Positions 15,637 to 26,230 of a stretch of DNA of 64,000 nucleotides are shown here, piece by piece. The translations under genes and the position numbers were made by a program. Every line of letters begins with the position of its first letter. Position 1 is the first letter of the stretch. The stretch is from Mesotoga sp. Brook.08.105.5.1 (lineage in GTDB: Bacteria > Thermotogota > Thermotogae > Petrotogales > Kosmotogaceae). Below the pieces are notes generated by a model. The model was not told where the DNA came from. It did no database searches and was given only the letters and a program-made list of their open reading frames with translations. The DNA is taken from NCBI RefSeq assembly GCF_002752635.1, contig NZ_AYTW01000061.1:27652-91651 (forward strand), written 5' to 3'.

Positions 15637-16000
15637 TATTCGACTCTTTTTTCTCCTTTTCGATCTGTTCAAGCAACTGTGCTACCCTGAGGCTTGCCTC
15701 AATTCCAATATCTTCCTTGAAGCGTATTTCGGGAGCTTTGAATAACCTGATATTCTTTGCAATAGCCGTTCTGAAGATCCCCTTGTCTTCATTCAGCTTC
15801 TCAACGAGTTTCTTCTTTCTATCGTCAGGACCCATCAAGCTGACGAATATCGTTGCGAATCTCTTGTCCTTGCTGAGTTCTACCCTAACAATGGAAGTCA
15901 TTCCAAGCGAGTCGTTGTGGCCTGTGTAAGATGATAGAGCTACTGTGAGAACCTTCATTATCTCTGACTCCAGCATCTCTTTTCTGTAAGTGCTTGCCAT
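15629..16000 (-). CDS. rbfA: Ribosome-binding factor A
   Basis: The 123-residue KH-fold protein binds the 30S subunit and aids 16S rRNA 5'-end maturation. Family features are the basic start ASTYRKEMLESEIMKVL, the central LSKDKRFATIFVSLMG and the RIRFxDxG-type end APEIRFKEDIGIEASLRV. The ATG at 16000 follows AAGGAGGTGAGAGCT; a GTG at 16009 lies inside that site. It heads the truB-ribF operon. Confidence 0.92.
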   Translation of the reverse strand: MASTYRKEMLESEIMKVLTVALSSYTGHNDSLGMTSIVRVELSKDKRFATIFVSLMGPDDRKKKLVEKLNEDKGIFRTAIAKNIRLFKAPEIRFKEDIGIEASLRVAQLLEQIEKEKKESNNE

Positions 16001-16315
16001 AGCTCTCACCTCCTTGATAATTATAACCTAGAAAGCGAGTTCGGGAAGATGCCGGATTGAAATGAAAGCATTGCTAAGTTCCCCAGGGACGGAGGCCCGG
16101 AGGATCGTCCGGGGAAGTGATGCTCGCTGCACGACGAAGTAAGGCCGACTTCGACAGGAGGAGAGGCCGACACGTCTGGAAGCGTATGACAGTTCACCGT
16201 CAATGGGTCTCCGTTTCCGAGTGGACCGTGAATGTAACTACAAGTTTTGAGGTTTAACCTTGTCGATTCGTAAAGAAGTTATAATCTTTATTGACTAATA
16301 ATTAGGAGTGGTTCC
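16001..16315. repeat. Intergenic repeat DNA and amidase promoter
   Basis: About 16077-16190 is a diverged member of the structured repeat seen at 7546, 8998 and 11602 (GGGAAGTGATGCT, GCACGA, GGCCGACTTCG). It is followed by an ACCGTCAATGGGTCTCCG element. A -10 box TATAAT at 16280-16285 lies 35 bases before the amidase start, with no clear -35. Confidence 0.55.
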
Positions 16316-17008
16316 ATGCATTCAAAGAACAGAATAGTACTTCTAATAGTTGTAATGTTGTTAGCCGCTCTTGGTTTCTCGCTAACTATCTGTATCGACC
16401 CCGGTCATCAGAAGGAGGCCGATCTGACTCATGAGCCGATCGCTCCCGGTTCCGAGACAACAAAGGCGAAGGTTTCCACGGGGACTCGCGGCGTATCTAC
16501 GGGAATCCCCGAGTATGTTTTCAATCTGGAATTGTCGTTCATGCTGAGGGACAGGCTTCTTGAGGAAGGGTTCGACGTCGTGATGACAAGAGAGAGCCAT
16601 GATGTCAATTTGAGCAATATTGAAAGAGCGAAGATCGCAAATGAGGCTAATGCGGACTTATGCATTCGTGTTCATGCAGATTATAGCTCTGATAATACTC
16701 TGAAGGGGTTCATGGTGATTATTCCTTCTTCATCGTCCAAATACACTGCACCGATCTACGAAGAGAGCAGGAAGGCCGCCGAGAAGATCCATGCGAGCTT
16801 GCTTCAAATAAGCGGGATCAAGTCTCTCGGAATCAGAGTTCGTGACGACATGACGGGGTTCAACTGGTCTGAAGTTCCCGTGCTGATTTTCGAAGCGGGG
16901 TTCATGTCAAATCCCGAAGAAGATGTCCTTCTCTCTACCAGTGATTACAGAGAAAAGCTTGTTGAGGCCCTGGTTACGGGAATCGCAGATTATTTCCTCA
17001 CCAAGTAA
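16316..17008 (+). CDS. N-acetylmuramoyl-L-alanine amidase (Amidase_3), exported
   Basis: The 230-residue zinc hydrolase cuts the bond between MurNAc and L-Ala in peptidoglycan. A signal peptide or anchor (residues 1-22) is followed by ICIDPGHQ with the first zinc His, VFNLELSFMLRDRL with the zinc Glu about residue 65, CIRVHADYS with the second His about residue 118, and VPVLIFEAGFMSNPEED with the catalytic Glu about residue 190. The complete motif set predicts an active enzyme. The ATG at 16316 follows TTAGGAG. It stands alone, so it likely serves general cell-wall turnover or daughter-cell separation. Confidence 0.9.
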   Translation: MHSKNRIVLLIVVMLLAALGFSLTICIDPGHQKEADLTHEPIAPGSETTKAKVSTGTRGVSTGIPEYVFNLELSFMLRDRLLEEGFDVVMTRESHDVNLSNIERAKIANEANADLCIRVHADYSSDNTLKGFMVIIPSSSSKYTAPIYEESRKAAEKIHASLLQISGIKSLGIRVRDDMTGFNWSEVPVLIFEAGFMSNPEEDVLLSTSDYREKLVEALVTGIADYFLTK

Positions 17009-17084
17009 GTATCGTTCCTAAAATCGAGGCACTTCGAGCAAGCCCAAAGAAGAAATCTATGCAAATAACCATTATAAATAAAAA

Positions 17085-17108
17085 TTGCTGCCCTTTTCGA
17101 GGGCAGCG
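17085..17108 (-). terminator. Terminator of the MFS transporter unit
   Basis: GCTGCCCT-TTTCG-AGGGCAGC forms an 8-bp stem followed on the minus strand by AATTTTTATTT. It ends the minus-strand transcript coming from era and the MFS gene and may also stop the convergent amidase transcript. Confidence 0.75.
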
Positions 17109-17211
17109 AAGCGGTCTGAGGGTTACTTCAGCAATTAGATTATACAACTTTCTTTTCGATATTCCAAGTCAAAGGCAGTCCTGTAATCAATTTCGACCCC
17201 TTGACAAGCCT

Positions 17212-18519
17212 CTATTTTCCCCTCCCCATAGTGAGAGCAGTCTCTTTCATCTTTCTGTGAAGGGAGTCGATGTCTCTAGGGAAAGCCAGTACTGCAGTAA
17301 GAAGCACCAGTCCGCAAGGAAGCCAGAAGAGCGCGGAAACGTTCATTGCGACTCCCAGCGAGCCTACTGCCGTGGCCAGGGTTCCTGCAAAGAACTGCCC
17401 AAATCCCGTTCCGAGAGAATCTGTCAAGTTGAAAACCGAGAATATCCTTCCCCTGTTTTCCGGGGGATTGACATTCATCAGCATGGTCTTCATGTTTGGT
17501 CCGGTCATAGACGCTGAAGCGGCAGCAACCATTCCAAGCGCTCCCAGCATTATGAAGCTGCCGGCTCCCTCAACTGGTGGGAAGTTCAGGGCCAGGAGAG
17601 CCACGAAAGTGCCGATTATTGTCGTTATTCCACTGAAGAGAGGCATGTATGACGGCTTCTTCTTATACAATAGACCACCGACAAGACCTCCGAAGAATAT
17701 TCCAAGCACGTTTCCGACTCCAAAGAAAATGAAAATCAAGGTGGCCGATTCCTTTGAGAGGTTTTTCGAGGTTTCGAAGTAGTTCACAAGATAGTACGGT
17801 ATTGCTCCCCAGGGAATCGTTCCCAAAATACCCTGTATGAAGAGAATCAGATTCGTCTTCACTTTGAAGAGTTCCTTGTAGTCGGACAGTCTAACTTTTC
17901 CGATGTAATTTATCCCCTGATCCACGAGTTCGCCGACAGCCACTTCGGCGGCTCCTCTCTTTGGTTCTTCAGCGAACAGGAAGAATAGGAACGCGAGGAC
18001 AATGTTCGGAAGAGATACGATGATGAAGGGCGTTCTCCAGCCAAGAGATGTGCCGGTGAAGCCGGCAATTACCATCCCTACAATGGCTCCCAAAGATATT
18101 GCCGTAGAGAGGAAGGAATTGACCTTTGCTCTCTGAGACTCTTTGAAAGCATCTCCGGCGTACGAAAAGACGACTGGAAAGAGAGCTCCTACCCCGATCC
18201 CCGTCAAAGCCCGTGTAATGAAGAGCTGAGGGAAAGTCTGGACGAAGGCAGACAGGAAGCATGGGATCTCGCCCACCAAAACGCTGAATAGCAGAAGGTG
18301 TTTTCTACTGTACTTGTCTGCCAGGAAGCCCCATAGAAGTGAAATGAGGGCGCCGACGATAGTGAATGAACCCTGGATGAGGCCAATGTCTGCTTTTGTT
18401 ATTCCAAATTCGGTCTCGATTTCCCCGATGTTCGGAGACATGACCATCTGGTCCGCGTTTAGAAGGACCATCATGAAGAGCATAAGAAAGAGAACGAAAG
18501 TCGCCTTTCCCTTTTTCAT
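17212..18519 (-). CDS. Major facilitator superfamily transporter
   Basis: The 435-residue membrane protein has about 12 hydrophobic segments. The MFS signature between helices 2 and 3 (WGFLADKYSRKHLLL, about residues 63-78) is clear, and a second-half equivalent GGLVGGLLYKKKPSY lies near residue 275. The early DQMVMSPNIGEIETEFGI and RALTGIGVGALFPVVFSY resemble the Spinster-like group. GGGGGGATGTAA precedes the ATG at 18519. The gene follows era by 15 bases and shares its terminator. The substrate cannot be told from sequence. Confidence 0.85.
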   Translation of the reverse strand: MKKGKATFVLFLMLFMMVLLNADQMVMSPNIGEIETEFGITKADIGLIQGSFTIVGALISLLWGFLADKYSRKHLLLFSVLVGEIPCFLSAFVQTFPQLFITRALTGIGVGALFPVVFSYAGDAFKESQRAKVNSFLSTAISLGAIVGMVIAGFTGTSLGWRTPFIIVSLPNIVLAFLFFLFAEEPKRGAAEVAVGELVDQGINYIGKVRLSDYKELFKVKTNLILFIQGILGTIPWGAIPYYLVNYFETSKNLSKESATLIFIFFGVGNVLGIFFGGLVGGLLYKKKPSYMPLFSGITTIIGTFVALLALNFPPVEGAGSFIMLGALGMVAAASASMTGPNMKTMLMNVNPPENRGRIFSVFNLTDSLGTGFGQFFAGTLATAVGSLGVAMNVSALFWLPCGLVLLTAVLAFPRDIDSLHRKMKETALTMGRGK

Positions 18520-18534
18520 TTACATCCCCCCGGT

Positions 18535-19431
18535 CTACTGAAGTTCGTCTCTTAGGTTTGTGAACTCCTGTATAAAGGAATCTTTATCTCTCCACTTTTC
18601 TCTTACCTTGACAAAGAGATCGAGGAAGACTTTCTGGTCGAATATGTATTCGAGATCCGTCCTCGCTTCAGTGCCGATGGTCTTGATCATCGAGCCGCCC
18701 TTGCCGAGAATTATCGGTTTCTGACTGCTCCTCTCTACGATTACATCGGCTCTTATTTTCAGTATACTACCTTCGTCTTTGAACTCCCGAACAACAACTC
18801 CCACCGAGTGGGGGATCTCCTGTCTGGTGTTCTGCAGAACCTTTTCTCGAATTACTTCCGATGCCATGAATCTGGAAGAACGATCAGTTATCAGGTCTTC
18901 GGGGAAAAGCATCTTTCCCTCTGGAAGAAAGTCGAAGACATCTTCAATTATCTCTTTAACACCATCTCCGCTCTTAGCAGAGATCAGGAAAGTCTTTCGA
19001 ACGTTTTCGAAAAGCTCTTCGGCCTTTGCTTTGAAGTCCTGAATAAGCCTTTCGTTTTTGTATTCATCAATCTTGTTGATGGCGAGAAAGACAGGAATTC
19101 GGCTTTGATTAACATGATTGGCAACGAGCCTGTCCGACTCGCGAAGCCCGTCCGTCGGGTCGACTATAACCAGCAGAAGATCCGATCCGGCCAGCGATGA
19201 AGTCGCGACTTTTAGAATGTATTGCCCGAGTCTGTGAAGAGGTTTGTGAATTCCGGGCGTGTCGTAGAAGACGATCTGGCCCTCCTCAGTCGTTAGTATT
19301 CCGCCGATCCGGTTTCTCGTTGTCTGCGGTTTATCGGAGACGATAGCAATCTTCTCTCCGATAATGGTGTTTATCAATGTGGACTTTCCCACATTGGGCT
19401 TTCCCACTAAAGCAACAGTCCCGGACTTCAC
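18535..19431 (-). CDS. era: GTPase Era
   Basis: Era binds the 3' end of 16S rRNA and checks 30S assembly. The 298-residue protein has G1 GKPNVGKST (about 10), G2 PQTTRNRIGG, G3 DTPGIHKP, G4 NKID (about 119), and a C-terminal KH domain with the ILGKGGSMIKTIGTEARTDL signature (about 240). The start is GTG 19431, 7 bases after the glyS stop; the ribosome site is weak, suggesting coupling to glyS. Confidence 0.95.
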   Translation of the reverse strand: MKSGTVALVGKPNVGKSTLINTIIGEKIAIVSDKPQTTRNRIGGILTTEEGQIVFYDTPGIHKPLHRLGQYILKVATSSLAGSDLLLVIVDPTDGLRESDRLVANHVNQSRIPVFLAINKIDEYKNERLIQDFKAKAEELFENVRKTFLISAKSGDGVKEIIEDVFDFLPEGKMLFPEDLITDRSSRFMASEVIREKVLQNTRQEIPHSVGVVVREFKDEGSILKIRADVIVERSSQKPIILGKGGSMIKTIGTEARTDLEYIFDQKVFLDLFVKVREKWRDKDSFIQEFTNLRDELQ

Positions 19432-19438
19432 CGACGCT

Positions 19439-21475
19439 TCACGCTCTCTCTTCTTCGAGAAGCAGCGAGAGATCGCCTATCTTCAAGAAGAGCTGATCTA
19501 GAGATTTGAGGAAGCCTAGTCTGTTGAGGCGGATATCTTCCTGTTCGGCCATAACAAAGACATCGTCGAAGTATCTGTCTATGTGAGGCTTAAGAGATGT
19601 CAGTAACAGGAGCGATTTCTCGAAATCGTCGCGCTCGAGCGCTTCCATTACATCGTCGAAGCATTTCAAATAGTTGTTCAGTAAGTCACGTTCGGCCTGC
19701 TCGACGAACTTAGAACCGTCAAAAAAGTTGCTCGAATGACCTCTGCTTATATTGTGGACCCTTTGATAAGCTACTAGAAGATCTGTAAAATCCTCCTTCT
19801 TTACATACTCTGAGATCGCTTCGGCCGCGCGAACTCCGAGATACGGGAACCTCCACCACACCTTCACCGATCGTGCTATGTTCATCGAGAAGCCCTTCTC
19901 AAGAAGGAACGCTTCGAATCTGTTAGAGAAGAAGTCGGTGATGGCATCAAGTGTTTCACTATTCACCCCGGCAAGGGCACTGGAAGCTTCTTCAATCAGA
20001 CCGAGAAGATCGAGTTTCCATCCGAGATGATGCATTGTCTTGAATATGAAAGAAGTCTTTCTCCTCAGAGCGTACGGATCCTTCGATGCAGAGGGTATGT
20101 TCCCTATCATGAAATTACCGACCAAAGTATCTATACGATCGGATATTCCGGTTACGGCACCGGCCAGAGTTGCCGGAACCACATTGTCACGGTAGTGCTC
20201 CTCTATTCCAGTACAGACGTCGGGATTCTCGCCGGACAGTTCAGCGTAGATTCTTCCCATTATCCCCTGAAGCTCCGGAAACTCCTGCACGACTCTTGTG
20301 GTTTGATCTGCTTTCGCAAGAAGAGAGGTTCTCTTAACCTCCAGCAGTTCTTCTCTCTTGGCTCCGAGTTTCTTAGAGATCGCCTCTGAAAGTGCTATCG
20401 TTCTGTCGGTTTTGTCTTTCAGAGTGCCAAGCCCCCGCTGAAAGAGGATTCCTTCCAATCCGTCTACGTAGTTCTCGATCGGTTTCTCTTTGTCTTTCTC
20501 GAAGTAGAAGAAGGCGTCTTCGAGCCTTGCGTTTATAACTTCCTCGTACCCTAATCGAATGTTTCCCAGCGGATCATCTGGTCCGTCTTGAAAGGCAACA
20601 AAGCCGTTAGTCAGCTTGCCTTCTTTGTAGACCGGGAAAGTTCTCTGATGGTGCTTTATAGTTACGATGATTACTTCAGGCGGGAGTGAGAGGTACTTCT
20701 CCATGAAGTTTCCCAGAACTGCCGTTGGGTATTCTGTCAAAGAAACGACTTCGGCAAGCAGTTCTTCATCAACAGGAATCTGGCTATTAATATCCGACTC
20801 AATTCTTCTGATTTCAGAGAGAGTTCTTTCTTCTCTGTCGCTCTCTCGAGCGATCACCAGAGCATCTCTCAAATTCTGAAAGTAATTCTCAGGCGATACT
20901 TCAACTTCATCGAAGAAGAAACGGTGTCCCCTGGACTTGTTTGACGATCTCTTTCCGAAGAGCTCCATATCGAGGATTTCGGAGTCAAGCATAGCAACTA
21001 TCCACTTGACCGGCCTCACAAATCTATAAGTTCCGTCTCCCCAACGCATCGGCTTCTTGAAATCCAGCGATCGCAACATATCTGAGAAGATCTGAGGCAA
21101 GAGTTCTCTGGCAGTCTTTCCCCTTATATGTCTCTCTACGTATACATATCCGTCTTCAATACTCACTTCGTCAAGCTGAGAGTTACTTCCCCTAAGGAAT
21201 CCAAGGAGCGCCTTGGTCGGTTCGCCGTCCCTATAGGCGATCTTCTCTGACGGGCCTTTTCTCTTTTCCACAAAGTCCGCCTGACTGGATTCTATGTCTC
21301 GAATTAACACTCCGAATCGCCTGCTGGCAACGAAGATCTCGATTCCTCCATAACCCAAACGATTACTCTCGAGAGACTTCTCTATTCTCTCTAAGAGCTG
21401 TTTTCTCATTCCTTGAACCTCACTTGAAGGAAGCTCTTCAATTCCGACTTCAAGCAGTGCCTTATGATCATTCAT
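19439..21475 (-). CDS. glyS: Glycyl-tRNA synthetase beta subunit
   Basis: The 678-residue beta chain of the tetrameric alpha2beta2 glycyl-tRNA synthetase begins with the typical [14 protein letters not shown] and contains FxKxMRWG-type [20 protein letters not shown] near residue 140, the HD-like region [20 protein letters not shown] and the C-terminal anticodon-binding DALR-like domain. Its length fits the family. It overlaps glyQ by 8 bases (21468-21475), which suits the 1:1 subunit ratio. Confidence 0.95.
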   Translation of the reverse strand: MNDHKALLEVGIEELPSSEVQGMRKQLLERIEKSLESNRLGYGGIEIFVASRRFGVLIRDIESSQADFVEKRKGPSEKIAYRDGEPTKALLGFLRGSNSQLDEVSIEDGYVYVERHIRGKTARELLPQIFSDMLRSLDFKKPMRWGDGTYRFVRPVKWIVAMLDSEILDMELFGKRSSNKSRGHRFFFDEVEVSPENYFQNLRDALVIARESDREERTLSEIRRIESDINSQIPVDEELLAEVVSLTEYPTAVLGNFMEKYLSLPPEVIIVTIKHHQRTFPVYKEGKLTNGFVAFQDGPDDPLGNIRLGYEEVINARLEDAFFYFEKDKEKPIENYVDGLEGILFQRGLGTLKDKTDRTIALSEAISKKLGAKREELLEVKRTSLLAKADQTTRVVQEFPELQGIMGRIYAELSGENPDVCTGIEEHYRDNVVPATLAGAVTGISDRIDTLVGNFMIGNIPSASKDPYALRRKTSFIFKTMHHLGWKLDLLGLIEEASSALAGVNSETLDAITDFFSNRFEAFLLEKGFSMNIARSVKVWWRFPYLGVRAAEAISEYVKKEDFTDLLVAYQRVHNISRGHSSNFFDGSKFVEQAERDLLNNYLKCFDDVMEALERDDFEKSLLLLTSLKPHIDRYFDDVFVMAEQEDIRLNRLGFLKSLDQLFLKIGDLSLLLEEERA

Positions 21476-22322
21476 CTGAATTGGCCTCCTTGGCTACATA
21501 TGCTTCGGCAACTGTTTTTGCCATCTCTCTTATAGATTTGATGTAGCTCTGACGCTGAGATACGCTGATGGCATTCCTGGCGTCAAGAAGATTGAAGGCG
21601 TGAGAGCACTTGATCATATAGTCGTAAGAAGGTCTTACAAGTCCGTTTTTCATGCATAGATCGAATTCTTCGCGATAGAATCTGTAGAGATCGAAGAGCC
21701 TGGAAGTATTTGCCACATCGAAATTGTAGGCCGAGAACTCTTTCTCGTTCTCCAGGAATACATCTCCATACTTGAACTCTTCATTCCAGTCTATATCGAA
21801 TATGTTCGCTTTCTTTTGAAGATACATTGTGATTCTTTCGAGTCCATAGGTGATCTCGAGAGAAACGAGGTCTACGTCGATTCCGCCAACCTGCTGGAAA
21901 TACGTAAACTGACTGACCTCCATTCCATCTAACCAGACCTCCCAGCCCACTCCCCAGGCCCCGAGAGTCGGAGATTCCCAGTTGTCTTCCACGAATCGAA
22001 TATCATGTTCCACGGGGTTTATTCCGAGGGCTTCAAGAGAACCAAGATAGAGTTCTTGGGAATTCTCAGGGTTGGGCTTGATAATCACCTGATACTGGAA
22101 ATACCTCTGAACCCTCATCGGGTTTTCGCCGTATCTACCGTCTGTGGGTCTTCTGCTTGGTTGGATGAAGGCGACTTTCCAGGGCTTCTTGCCCAGCGAT
22201 CTTAGGAATGTCGAGGGATGAAATGTTCCCGCACCCATTTCCAGGTCATACGGCTGGTCGATTATACACCCCTGACCGGACCAGTATGAGTTAAGTTTTA
22301 CTACTACGTCCTGTAAGTACAT
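21468..22322 (-). CDS. glyQ: Glycyl-tRNA synthetase alpha subunit
   Basis: The 284-residue class II synthetase subunit makes glycyl-adenylate. It starts [19 protein letters not shown], followed by the highly conserved [19 protein letters not shown] and [17 protein letters not shown]-like text at about residues 60-75, and [10 protein letters not shown] (motif 3). The ATG at 22322 is preceded by AGGAGGGAACG, so the longer frame is dropped. Separate alpha and beta genes are the bacterial form of this enzyme. Confidence 0.97.
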   Translation of the reverse strand: MYLQDVVVKLNSYWSGQGCIIDQPYDLEMGAGTFHPSTFLRSLGKKPWKVAFIQPSRRPTDGRYGENPMRVQRYFQYQVIIKPNPENSQELYLGSLEALGINPVEHDIRFVEDNWESPTLGAWGVGWEVWLDGMEVSQFTYFQQVGGIDVDLVSLEITYGLERITMYLQKKANIFDIDWNEEFKYGDVFLENEKEFSAYNFDVANTSRLFDLYRFYREEFDLCMKNGLVRPSYDYMIKCSHAFNLLDARNAISVSQRQSYIKSIREMAKTVAEAYVAKEANSDE

Positions 22323-22344
22323 CGTTCCCTCCTGAAATGGTAAT

Positions 22345-24009
22345 CTATTCAATTGAAATCAGGTAGTAATAGTATGGCTGTCCACCGCTGTGGATTTCGA
22401 ATTCAAGATCCGAGAAGTTTCCTGAAAGAGATTCAAGGAGCTTCCCGGCAGTTTCCTCGGAGACTTCCGATCCGTAAAAAATTGTGACCACTTCCTTGTC
22501 GGTGTCTTTGCCAAGAGCGATCTTAATCGAGTCATGGACAAGCTTCTCGAGCTTCCTGCCCGAGCTTATCAAGCCTTCTCTTCCTATCGCGATGTATTCA
22601 CCCTTCTTTATCTTCTTTCCTTTCATGCTTGAGTCACGCACGGCATATGTAATAGAGATCGGAAAAACTGCTTCGGCCGATTCTTTCATCTCGGCAATCA
22701 ACGACTCGGTTTCCATCTCGTCGTTATAGACGGTCATAGCCGCTATCCCTTCCTGAACGGTGCGTGTAGGGATGATGTAAACCTGCTTTTCGGGGTTGTC
22801 GTCGTGAATTGCATTCGCCGCCTCTTTTGCGGTAAGAATTATGTTTGGATTGTTCGGAAGCACTATTACCTTGTTGGCCGTAACTCGGCTGATAGCTTCG
22901 TAAAGATCCTTCAAACTCGGATTCATGGTCTGGCCGCCCTTTACTGCAAAATCAACTCCAAGACTCTTAAGAACATCTGCGAGACCGTCTCCAGGCGAGA
23001 CCACAATGACTCCGTGATGTTTTCCGTTGCCGTACATCTCGGGCCCTCTAGACTGAATGTCAACTATATGTTCATGCTGGACCCTCATGTTATCTATCTT
23101 CACCTTCTGAAGAAAACCGATTCCCAGAAACTTCTCGATTACATCTCCGGGATGATCTGTGTGTACGTGAATCTTTATCAATTCATCCTGGTGAACCATG
23201 ACGATTGAATCGCCCATCTCTTCAAGGTATGCCTTCATTACTTCCGAAGTTTCTTCGGGGTTCTCGGAGTCGTTAAGGTTGACTATCAGTTCTGTACAGT
23301 AAGTGAACTTGAGTTCTTCCCTTACGATCTCGACGATTCGTTCAGTTGAAGAACCCATTGCCTGCGGCATTTGCTGAATAGGTCCTTCGAGTTCCAACTC
23401 GCCCTTTATTGCCAGCAGGAATCCTTCGAATATGTGAGCCAATCCCTTTGCTCCAGAATCTACTACTCCAGCTTCCTTTAGTTTAGGCAGGAGGGTCGGT
23501 GTCTTCTCCACCGTGTCAAAAGCCACTTTGATAAGATTCTCGAAATACTCTTCGAAATCTTCAATGTCTCCGTAATGCTCGTTGGCAGTCTCTGCGGTAA
23601 CCTTCACAACTGTAAGCATCGTACCTTCAACCGGTTTCATTACGGATCTATAAGCGACTTCTTTTGCTTTTTGCAGGCCCTCGGTAAAGGCCTTTGTGCC
23701 AACAAACTTTCTGTTTCCGATTCCCTCGGCGAATCCTCTGAATATTTGAGATAGAATAACACCGGAGTTCCCACGGGCACCCATCAACATGCCGGTCTTG
23801 ACCGCTTCCAGAACGCTCACCAAATCATCTTTCTTCAATCTATCGAGATACTCGCATGCGTCTATCATAGCGGCCGCCATATTCGATCCAGTATCTCCGT
23901 CTGGAACAGGAAAGACATTAAGCGCGTTGATCTCATCTTTATTTGCCAGAAGTCGTTCAGCGGCTTTCTGGAAGGCGGCGACAAAAAACTTGCCGTTGAT
24001 CCGTTTCAT
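22345..24009 (-). CDS. DAK-domain protein, fatty-acid kinase FakA-like (YloV family)
   Basis: The 554-residue protein has an N-terminal DhaL-type ATP-binding domain (residues about 5-200) with [14 protein letters not shown] (magnesium-binding Asp residues) and [15 protein letters not shown] middle Cys/acyl-carrier-interaction domain and a C-terminal DAK1-like region follow ([26 protein letters not shown]). In Firmicutes this architecture is FakA, which phosphorylates fatty acids held by a DegV-fold FakB protein. No fakB gene lies in the window. It sits between glyQ and a short Asp23-family gene, an arrangement also seen in Firmicutes (asp23 then yloV). Substrate by family analogy only. Confidence 0.85.
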   Translation of the reverse strand: MKRINGKFFVAAFQKAAERLLANKDEINALNVFPVPDGDTGSNMAAAMIDACEYLDRLKKDDLVSVLEAVKTGMLMGARGNSGVILSQIFRGFAEGIGNRKFVGTKAFTEGLQKAKEVAYRSVMKPVEGTMLTVVKVTAETANEHYGDIEDFEEYFENLIKVAFDTVEKTPTLLPKLKEAGVVDSGAKGLAHIFEGFLLAIKGELELEGPIQQMPQAMGSSTERIVEIVREELKFTYCTELIVNLNDSENPEETSEVMKAYLEEMGDSIVMVHQDELIKIHVHTDHPGDVIEKFLGIGFLQKVKIDNMRVQHEHIVDIQSRGPEMYGNGKHHGVIVVSPGDGLADVLKSLGVDFAVKGGQTMNPSLKDLYEAISRVTANKVIVLPNNPNIILTAKEAANAIHDDNPEKQVYIIPTRTVQEGIAAMTVYNDEMETESLIAEMKESAEAVFPISITYAVRDSSMKGKKIKKGEYIAIGREGLISSGRKLEKLVHDSIKIALGKDTDKEVVTIFYGSEVSEETAGKLLESLSGNFSDLEFEIHSGGQPYYYYLISIE

Positions 24010-24024
24010 CTCTTTTGCCTCCCA

Positions 24025-24372
24025 TCAATCCTGCAAGCCGACAACGTGAATATTCACCTTTATATTGGTTGCTTCAGTAAGCTCCTTCAGCTTGTGAAAT
24101 ACATTTTCCTGGATGTTTTCAACGACTGTGGGAATTCTTACCCCGTACTCGAGAATCAAATCGATGTCTATCTCAAGCGTGCCGTCGATCTCCTCGGTTA
24201 CTTTGATTCCCTTTCTGGAATCCTCTCCCGTGCCGAAAAGCTTTGTCAAAAAGCCCGTTTGGGGCGATCCGACGTTCACCGGTCCGTAAGACTCAGATAC
24301 AACCTTTTTGACTATCGAAGATATCGCCTGAAGAGAAATATCGATCTTACCGAATTCTGTAGTTACTTGCAT
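24025..24372 (-). CDS. Asp23/Gls24 family protein, short
   Basis: The 115-residue protein starts MQVTTEFGKIDISLQAISSIV and has the family pattern of a beta-alpha fold ending in IDIDLILEYGVRIPTVVENIQENVFHKLKELT and VNIHVVGL. Asp23 proteins are associated with envelope stress in Firmicutes; the gene next to a fakA-like gene matches the B. subtilis yloU-yloV pair. The ATG at 24372 follows GAGAGGTGAAAAGA and lies 26 bases inside the dxs end, indicating coupling. A longer paralogue is at 29192. Confidence 0.82.
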   Translation of the reverse strand: MQVTTEFGKIDISLQAISSIVKKVVSESYGPVNVGSPQTGFLTKLFGTGEDSRKGIKVTEEIDGTLEIDIDLILEYGVRIPTVVENIQENVFHKLKELTEATNIKVNIHVVGLQD

Positions 24373-26227
24373 TCTTTTCACCTCTCAGTTTAGAGATTCT
24401 ATTCTCTATTCCCCTGGCATCTAGCCCCAGCTCATTCAATACCTCTTCCCTTGTGCCGTGAGAAGAGAAACGGTCCTCAATTGCAATAATATCGATTCTA
24501 CCATTGTAATTCTGCCTAATAGCTTCAAGTGCTACGTTGGAGCCGAAGCCCCCGCTCATAATTCCCTCTTCAACCGTCACAATCAGGTCGTAATCGGCAA
24601 AGATTTGTCCTAGAGCCGCTTTGTCGAACGGCTTTATTGATCGGCAGTTATAGAGTGCATATCCGTTCAAGAGAGCGGCCTCCCTGCTCCTGGAAACCAT
24701 TGCTCCTGTTGCAAGAATGGCGGCTTCCTTTCCGTCGATCACCTTTTCCCACTTGAACAGCTCTATCTTCCTCAGGTTCGAGAGAATCTCGTCGATGCTC
24801 TGGAGTTCCGTCTCTCTCGGATATCTAATCGCAGTGGGATGGTCGATCCATTTCTCAGCGAAGAGAGTGAAGATCATGTTCGCCAGTTCCTTCAGGCTCG
24901 AAGGTGCAAGAATTTGCATATTTGGAATCATCGAAAGGAAAGCAATATCGAAGATTCCGTTATGGGTCGGTCCGTCCTGCCCAACTATTCCTGCCCTGTC
25001 TACTGCGAATAGTACCGGCAGATCCTGAAGGGCCACATCATGGATCAACTGATCCAAGGCTCTTTGCAAGAAAGTCGAATATACTGCAAAGACCGGCTTC
25101 GTCTTCGCTGCTGCCATCCCTGCGGCGAAAGTGGTGCAAAGCTGCTCCGTTATGCCAAGGTCGAACAATCTGGCAGGATATTTCTTCGCAAACTCTGCCA
25201 GTCCCGTTCCGTCTGGCATTGCGGCGGTTATTGCCGATATGGAAGGATCTTCCTCCGCAAGCTCTGTCAGGACCTTTCCAAAGACCTCGCTGTAAGAAAG
25301 TTCGCCGCTGTTCGAGATCTTCTCTCCACTATCCGGGTCGATCTTGCTGACACTGTGGAACCTGGTAGGGTTGCATTCTGCATACTCAAGACCTTTGCCT
25401 TTTTTTGTGACAACATGTACCAGGAAGGGTTCCCTGAGCTGCTTGACTGCCGAAAACACGGCCTCCATCTCCTGGAAGTCGTGGCCTTTAACCGGACCAA
25501 TGTAGTTTAGCCCCATGTCTTCGAACAAGTTTCCGCCTAGAATTGAGGCCTTCAGGCCGCTCTTGATTTTCGACAGGAACTGCTCCAGGCTTACCAGTTT
25601 CATCGCTTCAAGCGTGTTCTTGAGATCGCCCTTCATTTCTCTGTACACAGGATTGAGTCTCAGTTCGGCAAGAGAAGACGAAAGACTCCCCACATTCTTT
25701 CCGATACTCATTCCGTTATCGTTAACGATCACCTTTATCTTCGAGCCTATGTCCTTCATCTGATTCAAAGCTTCCAGTGCCATTCCCGAAGTCAAGGCCC
25801 CATCTCCGGCAACAACAACGACATTCCTTGAGCTTCGGAATATGTTATCTGCCTGCTCTATACCCATTGCGGCAGGAAGAGCCGTGCCTACATGGCCGGC
25901 ACCGAAGAAGTCATACGGACTCTCAATCCTGTTAAGGAAACCGCTAACTCCACCCTTCTTCCTCAAGGAGCCAAAGGAACCGTATCTCCCCGTAAGCAGC
26001 TTGTGAGTATATGCCTGGTGTCCCGTATCCCATATTAAAACGTCTTCATCGGGATCGAACACTCTATATAACGCAATTGTCAGCTCGACGGTACCCAGGT
26101 TGGAAGCCAGATGACCTGTGTTAGAGGAAACTACTCTCGTTATCGTGTCGCGAATTTCGCTGGCAAGAACCTCCAGCTGGGCATAGGAGTAGTCTTTTAG
26201 TCGCCTGAATAGTGGCTGTTCATTCAT
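24347..26227 (-). CDS. dxs: 1-deoxy-D-xylulose-5-phosphate synthase
   Basis: DXS joins pyruvate and glyceraldehyde-3-phosphate with thiamine diphosphate, the first step of the MEP isoprenoid pathway. The 626-residue protein has GHQAYTHKLLTGR near residue 70, the thiamine-diphosphate motif GDGALTSGMALEALN-x-N (about 147-180), the pyrimidine domain with GITEQLCTTFAAGMA (about 355), and the transketolase C domain. Length is standard. It follows folD by 3 bases. No other MEP gene is in the window. Confidence 0.96.
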   Translation of the reverse strand: MNEQPLFRRLKDYSYAQLEVLASEIRDTITRVVSSNTGHLASNLGTVELTIALYRVFDPDEDVLIWDTGHQAYTHKLLTGRYGSFGSLRKKGGVSGFLNRIESPYDFFGAGHVGTALPAAMGIEQADNIFRSSRNVVVVAGDGALTSGMALEALNQMKDIGSKIKVIVNDNGMSIGKNVGSLSSSLAELRLNPVYREMKGDLKNTLEAMKLVSLEQFLSKIKSGLKASILGGNLFEDMGLNYIGPVKGHDFQEMEAVFSAVKQLREPFLVHVVTKKGKGLEYAECNPTRFHSVSKIDPDSGEKISNSGELSYSEVFGKVLTELAEEDPSISAITAAMPDGTGLAEFAKKYPARLFDLGITEQLCTTFAAGMAAAKTKPVFAVYSTFLQRALDQLIHDVALQDLPVLFAVDRAGIVGQDGPTHNGIFDIAFLSMIPNMQILAPSSLKELANMIFTLFAEKWIDHPTAIRYPRETELQSIDEILSNLRKIELFKWEKVIDGKEAAILATGAMVSRSREAALLNGYALYNCRSIKPFDKAALGQIFADYDLIVTVEEGIMSGGFGSNVALEAIRQNYNGRIDIIAIEDRFSSHGTREEVLNELGLDARGIENRISKLRGEKNASNYRIR

Positions 26228-26230
26228 CTG

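Noticed and set aside
25040-25510. 156-codon frame antisense to dxs
   Set aside because: Shadow of a complete, conserved gene.
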